Assembly (NCBI GenBank): GCA_016705065.1
Contig: JADIYY010000003.1
Span: 124,001-188,000, forward strand
Length of the DNA stretch: 64,000 nt
Source: Candidatus Aalborgiella aggregata
GTDB lineage: Bacteria; Pseudomonadota; Gammaproteobacteria; Burkholderiales; Burkholderiaceae_C
Reading direction: 5' to 3'
How positions within the stretch are numbered: position 1 is the first letter of the stretch; each line of letters begins with the position of its first letter. Made by a program: the position numbers and the translations under genes. Positions 43,561 through 51,152 of the stretch are shown one piece after another. Under the pieces are notes generated by a model that saw only the letters and a list, made by a program, of their open reading frames with translations, did not search any database and had not been told where the DNA came from.

Positions 43561-44364
43561 ATGAGCTTCCTCTTCGCACCCCTGAACCCACGCATAGAAG
43601 ACTGGCGTGGTCAAACCGTTTGGCTGATAGGCGCATCCACAGGCATTGGCCGCGCCACCGCATCACTCTTGCATGCACGTGGCGCTCACGTGGTGGTATC
43701 GGCACGCAATGCCAGCGCACTGAATGAATTTGTGGCGCAGCATCCGCAAGCCACTGCACTGCCTTTGGATGTCACCGATGCTGCGGCGGTACAAGCTGCT
43801 GCATTGAAATTACAAGCCCAAGGTCGCTTGGATTGCGTGGTGTTCTGCGCGGGTCACTACCGCGCCATGAGCGCAACCAACATTGATCTGCCCGACATGC
43901 TGAAACACAACAGCATCAATTACATCGGTGCATTGCAAGTGCTGGCTGCGCTGGTACCCATTTTGCAAAACCAAGCTGTGTCCAAAACAGGTCAACGTGG
44001 TCACATCAGCTTGATAGGCAGTGTGGCTGGCTACCGTGGCTTACCACAAAGTTTGGCCTATGGCCCCACCAAAGCCGCTATTGCCAATTTGGCAGAGACA
44101 CTGTACCTTGATTTGCACCCTAGCCAGATTGGTGTGTCTTTGATCAGCCCAGGTTTTGTGGACACACCTTTGACGCAACAAAACACCTTCAAAATGCCAG
44201 CACTGATGACGACCGAAGACGCTGCCCGCGCCATGCTACAAGGCTGGGCCAAAGGTGCGTTTGAAATACACTTTCCTAAAAAATTCACCTGCTGGATGAA
44301 AGTGCTGCGCGTCTTGCCCAACCGCCTATTTTTTGCGCTGGCAGGACGACTGAAACAAGCTTGA
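43561..44364 (+). CDS. short-chain dehydrogenase/reductase
   Basis: A 267-aa NAD(P)-dependent oxidoreductase. The cofactor motif is WLIGASTGIGRATASLLHAR, with the catalytic tetrad visible as the Ser in ISLIGSVAGYRG and Tyr/Lys in SLAYGPTKAAIANL. The end includes VSLISPGFVDTPLT. It is 13 bp after the corrected DUF3833 gene and continues the lipid-modification cluster. Confidence 0.9.
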   Translation: MSFLFAPLNPRIEDWRGQTVWLIGASTGIGRATASLLHARGAHVVVSARNASALNEFVAQHPQATALPLDVTDAAAVQAAALKLQAQGRLDCVVFCAGHYRAMSATNIDLPDMLKHNSINYIGALQVLAALVPILQNQAVSKTGQRGHISLIGSVAGYRGLPQSLAYGPTKAAIANLAETLYLDLHPSQIGVSLISPGFVDTPLTQQNTFKMPALMTTEDAARAMLQGWAKGAFEIHFPKKFTCWMKVLRVLPNRLFFALAGRLKQA

Positions 44365-44409
44365 ACCACACAGTCACATCGCAATCAACAATCAACCCAC
44401 CTCGTTCAA

Positions 44410-44844
44410 ATGAGTCATACGAACACCCACATCGAACGCATTGTCGATTTTTTTGAAAACCTCAATCCGCCCAAAGTCAGCAAACTCGGGTTGATCTACG
44501 CACCCGATGCGCGCTTCAAAGACCCGTTCAACGATGTACAAGGCACAGCCGCCATTCAAGCTATTTTTGAGCACATGTTTGTGCAAGTCGAAAACCCACG
44601 CTTCACCATCAAAGAGCGCATGCTTGACCAGCACCAGTGCTTTTTAACTTGGGAATTTCGCTTTAACTTCAAGTCTTTCAAGCAAGCACAAAGGCAGTGC
44701 ATTCTGGGTGCCACGCATTTGGTGTTGAACGACGATGGTTTGATTACCTTGCACCGCGATTATTGGGATGCGGCTGAAGAACTGTATGAAAAAATTCCCA
44801 TGCTGGGTGGTTTCATGCGCTGGCTGAAACAACGCGCTGGTTAG
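44410..44844 (+). CDS. NTF2-like (SnoaL-type) protein
   Basis: A 144-aa protein of the NTF2-like fold. It shows the pattern ERIVDFFENLNPPKVSKLG, YAPDARFKDPFNDVQG and DGLITLHRDYWDAAEELYEK. Such proteins often bind or isomerise hydrophobic ligands, and members like this accompany Cfa/SDR clusters. It is the last plus-strand gene before cca, to which it is convergent. Confidence 0.82.
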   Translation: MSHTNTHIERIVDFFENLNPPKVSKLGLIYAPDARFKDPFNDVQGTAAIQAIFEHMFVQVENPRFTIKERMLDQHQCFLTWEFRFNFKSFKQAQRQCILGATHLVLNDDGLITLHRDYWDAAEELYEKIPMLGGFMRWLKQRAG

Positions 44845-44850
44845 GTTGCG

Positions 44851-46209
44851 CTATGGTATCAATGCAAGCGTTTCACCCAATGATGCCGCCACGGCACGCA
44901 CTCTGGCGGCCAGCATCAGCTGCCCAATTTGTATACCGCTTAAGTTCACTGAGTTTATTAGGTCTTTTTGGCCTCTAGCCGGCGTAATGATTGCCTGAGG
45001 TGCTATTAAATTAATAGCTCTCTGGGCGGTAACGGTTTGCGCGACTTGCAAGCTGTGCAACAAGCGCGTTGATTGCGGATAGCTGCTATCGGCATAGCCC
45101 AGCCTGCCACGCGCATCGCATTCGCAGGCCAACAGCACTTCAACAAAACGCGCGGGTTTGCGAAACGCATCGCAGCGCTCAAGCAGACGCACAATTGCCG
45201 CCGCACCCAGTTCATGGCTGCGGTGAATGTTGCCATGCTCACGCGCCACCACCAACGCCAAATCGCGGCAGTCGGTCGGTACGCGCCAGCGCGCGCACAC
45301 CGCTTGCAATAATTTTTCGCTGCGCCCTTCATGCCCCAAATGGCGCGGCAACACATCCACAGGCGTGGTGCCTTTGCCAAAGTCGTGGCACAGGCAAGCA
45401 AAGCGCACAGGCAGGTTGGCGTTCAACCGTGCCGCCATGTCCAGCACCATCATCATGTGCACGCCGGTGTCGATTTCGGGGTGGTATTCGGCGCGTTGCG
45501 GCACGCCCCACAGCTTGTCGAGCTCGGGCAGTAAGCGCGCCAGCGCCCCGCATTCGCGCAGTACCTCAAACATGCGTGATGGTTGGTGCTCCATCAGCCC
45601 TTTGCTGATTTCTTGCCACACACGTTCGGGTACCAGCGCATCCACTTCACCGCTTTGCACCATCTCTTGCATCAGCTCCATAGTCTCTGCCGCCACTGTG
45701 AAGTCAGCAAAGCGTGCGGCAAATCGCGCCAATCGCAAAATGCGTACTGGGTCTTCGGCAAACGCATTGGATACATGGCGCAGCACTTTAGCGTCCAAAT
45801 CGCGCGCACCGCCGTAGGGGTCAATCAATTTGCTGCGATCCAGTTGGAGTGTTTGTTGCTCAGAAAACTTTTGATTAAATTTACATGTATCCGGCATGTT
45901 TGCTGCCGAGATTGCTATGGAATTGATAGTTAAATCGCGCCGCGATAAATCGTCTTCCAGCGTCACATCGGGCGCTGCGTGAAACGCAAAGCCATGGTAA
46001 CCCGGCGCAGTCTTGCGCTCTTGCCGCGCCAGCGCCACTTCTTCACGCGTGCTGGGATGTAGAAAAACAGGGAAGTCTTTGCCTACGGGCAAAAAGCCCG
46101 CAGATTGCAAAATTTTGGGAGTGGCACCCACGATGACCCAGTCTCTGTCCTGAACCGCCAGTCCCAACAAAGCATCCCGCACCGCCCCACCCACCATGTA
46201 GATTTCCAT
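44851..46209 (-). CDS. cca: CCA-adding tRNA nucleotidyltransferase with two repeat-encoded insertions
   Basis: A 452-aa multifunctional enzyme that repairs and builds the tRNA 3' CCA end. The head has MEIYMVGGAVRDALLGLAVQ with the catalytic D-x-D in QDRDWVIVG, then RRDLTINSIAI. The neck has ARFAARFADF, and the C-terminal HD domain has CLCHDFGKG. Two stretches do not fit the family: residues ~93-114 (SAANMPDTCKFNQKFSEQQ) between DLTIN-SIA and LIDPYGG, and residues ~397-418 (INLIAPQAIITPARGQ) near the C-terminus. Both coincide with dispersed repeats (copies 6 and 5). The frame stays open, so the enzyme is probably functional. Confidence 0.92.
   Translation of the reverse strand: MEIYMVGGAVRDALLGLAVQDRDWVIVGATPKILQSAGFLPVGKDFPVFLHPSTREEVALARQERKTAPGYHGFAFHAAPDVTLEDDLSRRDLTINSIAISAANMPDTCKFNQKFSEQQTLQLDRSKLIDPYGGARDLDAKVLRHVSNAFAEDPVRILRLARFAARFADFTVAAETMELMQEMVQSGEVDALVPERVWQEISKGLMEHQPSRMFEVLRECGALARLLPELDKLWGVPQRAEYHPEIDTGVHMMMVLDMAARLNANLPVRFACLCHDFGKGTTPVDVLPRHLGHEGRSEKLLQAVCARWRVPTDCRDLALVVAREHGNIHRSHELGAAAIVRLLERCDAFRKPARFVEVLLACECDARGRLGYADSSYPQSTRLLHSLQVAQTVTAQRAINLIAPQAIITPARGQKDLINSVNLSGIQIGQLMLAARVRAVAASLGETLALIP
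44955..45021 (+). repeat. dispersed repeat, copy 5 (inside cca, C-terminal)
   Basis: The core GGCCTCTAGCCGGCGTAATG, then ATTGCCT and GTGCTATTAAATTAATAGC, lies antisense within cca. It encodes residues ~397-418 without a stop and matches intergenic copy 4 closely, so it is a recent insertion. Confidence 0.85.
45868..45932 (+). repeat. dispersed repeat, copy 6 (inside cca, catalytic domain)
   Basis: A diverged copy (ATCCGGCATGTTTGCTGCC, then GAGATTGCTATGGAATTGAT) aligns position by position with copies 1 and 5. It encodes residues ~93-114, an insertion between two conserved catalytic-domain motifs. The divergence suggests it is older than copy 5. Confidence 0.65.
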
Positions 46210-46237
46210 GGGGGTAGTTTAGCGGGTTCAAGGGGAT

Positions 46238-46663
46238 TTAGACTTTGGTAGCTGTACCTGTGTAAATGATTGAACAGGTAACGTTTCCTAATGTGCCTAC
46301 GCTGCTCAGCTGAACATTAAAAGTTGTTGCGCCAGGTGAAGTTGAACGAACAGCAATACTCGCTACAACGGTTACACCGTTGATAACCTGTGTTTCAGAT
46401 AGCGTATAGCCACCATTGTCGCCGTCTACCGTACCTTTTGATTCACCTGCAGTAATTTCTCGTCCATTTTGTACAATTACATCAGTTCCACCCTCTATTG
46501 TGGCAGCGGAAGTACCACCACAGGTGTCTGTTGTCTTTGTAAATGTGCTGAAACTATAATTACCCGCAAAATTTGGTGTCGTGTCATCACCGCCCCCACC
46601 GCAAGCCACCAACACAGCCGCAATTGCTGCAACTGCCAAAAATTTAATGCGCTGAATCATCAC
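46238..46663 (-). CDS. hypothetical lipoprotein
   Basis: A 141-aa protein with signal peptide and lipobox (AAVLVACGGGG), so it is likely anchored in a membrane. The mature part is Thr/Gly/Ser-rich with predicted beta strands and two further Cys (TDTCGGTSA, NVTCSI) that could form a disulphide. No family is recognised. It is 28 bp upstream of cca on the same strand. Confidence 0.7.
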   Translation of the reverse strand: MMIQRIKFLAVAAIAAVLVACGGGGDDTTPNFAGNYSFSTFTKTTDTCGGTSAATIEGGTDVIVQNGREITAGESKGTVDGDNGGYTLSETQVINGVTVVASIAVRSTSPGATTFNVQLSSVGTLGNVTCSIIYTGTATKV

Positions 46664-46728
46664 TCTTCCTTAAATAAGTTAAAACTTAATTATCCAAGGA
46701 ACAGGCATCAGATTTCGCCGTCAACCCA

Positions 46729-47418
46729 TCATTTTTTTGAGTCTTGAGTGCGATAAGGCTCTTCAAAATCTAAGAAATCTTTTTCTGCCAAAGCATCTTG
46801 AATCCAGGCCGCTACGCTGGGCAAAGCGGTGACGCGGGCGACGTAGGCGGCTACAGGTTCGGGCAGTGGCAGGGTGTAGCTGTTGATGCGCATGCACACG
46901 GGGGCGAAGAAGGCGTCGGCTATGCTAAAGTTGCCAAACAGCATCGGGCCTTGGTACTTTTGTAATAAATCGCCCCACAGCTGTACCAAGCGTGCCAAGT
47001 CTTTTTGCACTTCGGGTTTCACACGCAAGGCCAGTTCACCAATTTCGGGCAAGCTGGCTTCTATGTTCATGGGGAAGTTGCTGCGCAGCGCATTGAAGCC
47101 TGAATGCATTTCAGCGCACACGGTGCGGGCACGGGCGCGCGCAACTTTGTCGGTGGGCCACAGGTTTTTTTCTGGGAACTGTTCGGCCAGGTATTCAGCA
47201 ATCGCCAAGGTGTCCCAAATCGCCAAATCGCCATCGACCAACACCGGCACTTTGCCAATGGGGTTGATGGCGGTCATGGTCTTTTTGAATTGCGAATTGT
47301 CATCAAACGAATCAAAGCGCACCTTCACTTCTTCAAACGGAATGCCCGCTTGTTTCAACAGCACCCACGGACGCATGGACCACGAAGAATAATTTTTGTT
47401 GCCGATGTAGAGTTGCAT
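46729..47418 (-). CDS. glutathione S-transferase family protein
   Basis: A 229-aa cytoplasmic GST. The thioredoxin-like N-domain begins QLYIGNKNYSSWSMRPWVLL, with the catalytic-type Ser region. INPIGKVPVLVDGDLAIWDT carries the cis-Pro glutathione-binding motif. The helical C-domain includes SIADAFFAPVCMRI. The substrate is not predictable. It is a monocistronic-looking gene between the lipoprotein and the NDUFA9-like gene. Confidence 0.9.
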   Translation of the reverse strand: MQLYIGNKNYSSWSMRPWVLLKQAGIPFEEVKVRFDSFDDNSQFKKTMTAINPIGKVPVLVDGDLAIWDTLAIAEYLAEQFPEKNLWPTDKVARARARTVCAEMHSGFNALRSNFPMNIEASLPEIGELALRVKPEVQKDLARLVQLWGDLLQKYQGPMLFGNFSIADAFFAPVCMRINSYTLPLPEPVAAYVARVTALPSVAAWIQDALAEKDFLDFEEPYRTQDSKK

Positions 47419-47464
47419 GTTGTGCCTTTCTTCAATTGATTTTTCAAAGGGGTTTTTTGTTCAT

Positions 47465-48391
47465 TTATTTTTGCTTGCCCAAATAGCTGGTCACGATGGT
47501 GCTCATTTTGTGCGGTGTGATACCTATTGACGATAAGCTTGGCAAATGACCTTGACTGATGTTGTCAACTTTCATCGAGTTGAAATTATCCAAGCTCATC
47601 AATGGCTCACCTGGCATCAATCCCATTGTCCACGCTTGAAGTTGTCCCAGCAACGAAGGCAATGCCCATACTGGTCTACCTTTACCTTGCGCTATGCCTG
47701 CAGCGCTTGCTGAGAATTGCACCAATTCTTTCAAGGTATACACATCGGGCCCACAAGCTTCTATGACTGTGTTGTCTACCGTGGGTTCTTGCAACAAACA
47801 CTGCACGACCGCTTGTGCCACATCGTTGACCCAAACGGGTTGAAACTTTGTGGTGGCGCCAGCCAATGGCATGACTGGAAATATTTTTTGCAATCGTGCA
47901 AACAAATTCAAAAATTTATCTTCTTCGCCAAAAATGACACTAGGCCGCAGAATGGTCAAATCCAAACCTGCAGATTGCAAAACAGCCTCACCTCTGGCTT
48001 TGCTACGCTGGTACATGGAAGGCGCGTCCTGTGTTGCGCCCAAGGCGCTGACATGAACCAACCGGTTGATGTTTTCTTGCTGGCAAGCGTGTGCAATATT
48101 TCTGGGCAGTTCCACGTGGACGTGTTCAAACTTGGTTTCATTACCATGCAACACTGCAACCAGATTGACCACCGCATCGTGCCCTTTTAGTGCCGATTGC
48201 AGCGCCATCGAGTCATGCACATCACACGCCACAAGTTTCACCTGTTGCAATGAATGCAAATAGTGTGATGGGTTGATGTTGCGCGTGGGAACAGTGACTT
48301 GAATATTCAATTGTGATAACTTTTCACACACCCGCCGACCCACAAAACCAGTTCCACCCAAAACTGCTATTTTGTTGATTTTGTTCATCAT
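47465..48391 (-). CDS. NAD(P)-binding protein, complex I NDUFA9-like (atypical SDR)
   Basis: A 308-aa extended/atypical SDR. The cofactor motif is KIAVLGGTGFVGRRVCEKL, followed by NLVAVLHGNETKFEHVHVEL and the segment LVHVSALGATQDAPSMYQRS. The family (NDUFA9-like) is common next to slt in Burkholderiales, and its role there is not established. It starts 13 bp after the slt stop on the same strand. Confidence 0.87.
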   Translation of the reverse strand: MMNKINKIAVLGGTGFVGRRVCEKLSQLNIQVTVPTRNINPSHYLHSLQQVKLVACDVHDSMALQSALKGHDAVVNLVAVLHGNETKFEHVHVELPRNIAHACQQENINRLVHVSALGATQDAPSMYQRSKARGEAVLQSAGLDLTILRPSVIFGEEDKFLNLFARLQKIFPVMPLAGATTKFQPVWVNDVAQAVVQCLLQEPTVDNTVIEACGPDVYTLKELVQFSASAAGIAQGKGRPVWALPSLLGQLQAWTMGLMPGEPLMSLDNFNSMKVDNISQGHLPSLSSIGITPHKMSTIVTSYLGKQK

Positions 48392-48404
48392 ATTATTTGT
48401 TGCA

Positions 48405-50420
48405 TCAAGGGAGTTCTTTGTTCACTGGCGGCGCATCAGAACCCAATGGGCCGATCAAACCCAAACGTGCTTTGAGCGACTGCGCTTGCCCCGTCAAAAT
48501 GGCGGCGTAGTTGGTGGTGTTGCTGAGCACTTTTTTAACGTAATCGCGCGTTTCGGCAAAGGGCACATTCTCGGCCCAAATGGCCGTTTCGACCACCGCA
48601 CCATTGCGCCATACGCGAGGGCGATTGGGGCCCGCATTGTAGGCGGCAGCAGCCAGCGGCATGGAGCCTGCAAAGTCGTCCAACACCAATTTCAAATAGC
48701 CGGTGCCGATGGCGATGTTGGTCTCGCGGTCGGTGATTTGGTCGGCGGTGAAGTTGGTCAAGCCAATGCGCTTGGCGGTCCAACGGGCGGTGGCGGGCAT
48801 CACTTGCATCAAGCCCGATGCGCCCACACCAGAACGTGCGTCCATGATGAAGCGGCTTTCTTGCCGTATCAGACCGTACACATAGGCAGGGTCCAAGCCG
48901 ATTTCTTTGGCACGCTTGACCACAGATTGTTGAAACGGCATGGGGAAACGCTGGTCAAAATCGATGATTGATTTGGTGCGCTCGCTGGTGTTGATGCAGC
49001 GGTCCCACACTTCGCGCTGGCATGCCAAGTCTGCCGCGGCCAACAGTTCACGCTCGTCCATGCCACCCGGCGTGCCGCGTGGGTTGATTAAATTGGTGCT
49101 GTAGTTCCATTCGCGTACACCTTCGGAGCGTAAGCCAATGGCGATGGCGTGCAAGGCTTTTTGCAAGCCTTGGTTCAGGCGTGCGCTGGCTTTTTCGGCA
49201 TCGCTTAAAGGCTCCGGCTTTGCCGGCACCGTGATTTTGCGACCCAATTCTTCCAGCGCCAATTGCTCGTAAAAACCACGCACCGATGCAATGGATTCAA
49301 ACAAGGCATTGGCCGAAGCGAGTTCTTTGTTGGCCAAATAGGCACGTCCGCGCCAATAGGCCCAGATGGCTTCTTTTTGCGCATGGGTACTCATGGCGTC
49401 GATGGCCTTGGCCACAGCTGACCAATTTGGCTTGCTGTTCACACGCAATAGGGCGCGCACTTTCCAGCCCAAGGCGTCGTCGTTTAAATCGCTGTCTTTG
49501 GTGACGTTGGCAAAGTAGTTGGCGGCATTGCTGTTTTGGTTCAATGCGGCCAACTTGCCTATCGCGCCCCAAGTCCAGTTGCGTTGCTCGGTGCTGAAGC
49601 TGCCGCCTTTGGCGTTGAGCATGCTCGCTGCGCCATCGGCATTGCTGGACGCCAAACGAATGATGTCGAGCACGGTGTCTTCGTTGCGCGCTGATTTGCC
49701 GGCATTGGTGACGATTTGCAGTGCGTTGATGGCGGCGCGTTTGCGGTTGACTTCGGTAGCAATGCGGGCTTTGACAAACGCGTCGTGTGTTGTCATCAAG
49801 GGCGTGGCTGCATTGGGGTCATTGATCATTCGATCAGCGGCCAAATTACAGCCGTCATCGGCATCGCGAAGCGACCACCAATTTTTACGCACCAAGGCGA
49901 CACGCTCAGCGGGTGTTGTGTTGGTAAGACTGGCTGTGCCTTGCAAATGATCGATCAAGAGCGCGTAGCATTGCACCTCTTTGTCATCGCGCATGCGGAA
50001 TTTGCTGTAGTGCGCTGCAAAATTGCCCCAATCGCGTCGTTGCCCCAAGAGCAACAACCAATCGTTGCGCAAGCGGTCTTCTTGGTACGTGCCCGCATAG
50101 CGGCTTAAAAAACCTTGTACTTCTGTTTCAGAAGCATCTTCCAAGCGTGATTTCAACTCCCAATAAGCACCCCAAGCTTCTTGAGGATGCCCGCTGACTT
50201 GTGGCAAAAGACTGGTGAGTTTTGCTCTGTCCACCTTTTTAAAAGCTTGGCTCATCTCGACCAACACATTGTCAATGCGCGGGTTGGAAGTGATTTGTGC
50301 GTTTGCGACGCTGGTGAATGCAACAAATACCCCAGTCAAACACGCAGGGGCATAAAGTGCTGTCAAAATAGCCTTGAGAACAGCTTTGTTTAAGGTGTAA
50401 TGTTTAACTCTGTTCGTCAT
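48405..50420 (-). CDS. slt: soluble lytic murein transglycosylase
   Basis: A 671-aa periplasmic enzyme that cleaves peptidoglycan to 1,6-anhydro-MurNAc products. A signal peptide ends near SVANAQ. A long helical U-domain (~40-480) follows. The C-terminal SLT domain has the catalytic Glu in YVYGLIRQESRFIMDAR, then GASGLMQVMPATARW and AAAAYNAGPNRPRVWR. The ATG at 50420 (MTNRVKHYTLNK) is preferred over a 47-residue upstream extension, which would run over the divergent cyclo-ligase gene. Confidence 0.92.
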   Translation of the reverse strand: MTNRVKHYTLNKAVLKAILTALYAPACLTGVFVAFTSVANAQITSNPRIDNVLVEMSQAFKKVDRAKLTSLLPQVSGHPQEAWGAYWELKSRLEDASETEVQGFLSRYAGTYQEDRLRNDWLLLLGQRRDWGNFAAHYSKFRMRDDKEVQCYALLIDHLQGTASLTNTTPAERVALVRKNWWSLRDADDGCNLAADRMINDPNAATPLMTTHDAFVKARIATEVNRKRAAINALQIVTNAGKSARNEDTVLDIIRLASSNADGAASMLNAKGGSFSTEQRNWTWGAIGKLAALNQNSNAANYFANVTKDSDLNDDALGWKVRALLRVNSKPNWSAVAKAIDAMSTHAQKEAIWAYWRGRAYLANKELASANALFESIASVRGFYEQLALEELGRKITVPAKPEPLSDAEKASARLNQGLQKALHAIAIGLRSEGVREWNYSTNLINPRGTPGGMDERELLAAADLACQREVWDRCINTSERTKSIIDFDQRFPMPFQQSVVKRAKEIGLDPAYVYGLIRQESRFIMDARSGVGASGLMQVMPATARWTAKRIGLTNFTADQITDRETNIAIGTGYLKLVLDDFAGSMPLAAAAYNAGPNRPRVWRNGAVVETAIWAENVPFAETRDYVKKVLSNTTNYAAILTGQAQSLKARLGLIGPLGSDAPPVNKELP

Positions 50421-50461
50421 GGATGAATAAAAAGCTTGCGAAACTTGTATTAGGGATTGTG

Positions 50462-51145
50462 ATGGAAAAAATGACCGATAAAAGTGCTGTGAAAAGTGCA
50501 ACACGTAAAGCACTGATAGAACAACGTTTGAATTTACCAGACAGACTACAACGTGCCGCACTTTTACAAAGTGTGATGCGCATTTGGCTGTTTGACAAAC
50601 CTGACACCATCATAGGCGCTTATTGGCCCATCAAAGGAGAATTTGACCCTTTGCCTGCGCTGTACCGCTGGCAAGAAGATGCAATCTCGCAAAGTCCAGC
50701 ATCGGAATATGTGCCAGAGGGTGATTTGTCTTCGCCTATTGATGATGCCATTGAGACGCAGTTGGCGACGCAATCACTGGCGAGCCGCTCGCCCCGCAAA
50801 ATTGGATTGCCCGTAGTGGACAAAGTGCACAAGACCTTGGTGTTTCATGCCTGGTATCCCGGCTGCCCGATGGAAGAAGACGCCTACGGCATCCCCAAAC
50901 CCAAAGGCACCGAAGTGGTGGTGCCGACTTTGTTGTTTGTGCCTTGCGTGGGTTATGGGCCAAACGGCTACCGTTTGGGCTATGGCGGTGGTTTTTATGA
51001 CCGCACCTTGGCAACCCTGCAACCGCAACCCAACACGGTAGGATTGGGCTACAGCAACGGCTGGCTGCCTGATTTCATAGCCGAGCCGCACGATATACCG
51101 CTGCATGCCATTTTGAGTGACACCGGTGTGGTGTGGCAGGACTGA
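50462..51145 (+). CDS. 5-formyltetrahydrofolate cyclo-ligase
   Basis: A 227-aa ATP-dependent enzyme converting 5-formyl-THF to 5,10-methenyl-THF. The C-terminal signature GYGPNGYRLGYGGGFYDRTL is diagnostic, and the N-terminal Arg-rich helix (KSATRKALIEQRLNLPDR) binds nucleotide. A run of ~20 extra residues around EYVPEGDLSSPIDDAIETQ is unusual. The ATG at 50462 has AGGG upstream; one at 50423 lacks a clear ribosome site. It diverges from slt with only ~41 bp between starts. Confidence 0.88.
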   Translation: MEKMTDKSAVKSATRKALIEQRLNLPDRLQRAALLQSVMRIWLFDKPDTIIGAYWPIKGEFDPLPALYRWQEDAISQSPASEYVPEGDLSSPIDDAIETQLATQSLASRSPRKIGLPVVDKVHKTLVFHAWYPGCPMEEDAYGIPKPKGTEVVVPTLLFVPCVGYGPNGYRLGYGGGFYDRTLATLQPQPNTVGLGYSNGWLPDFIAEPHDIPLHAILSDTGVVWQD

Positions 51146-51152
51146 GCTGCGT

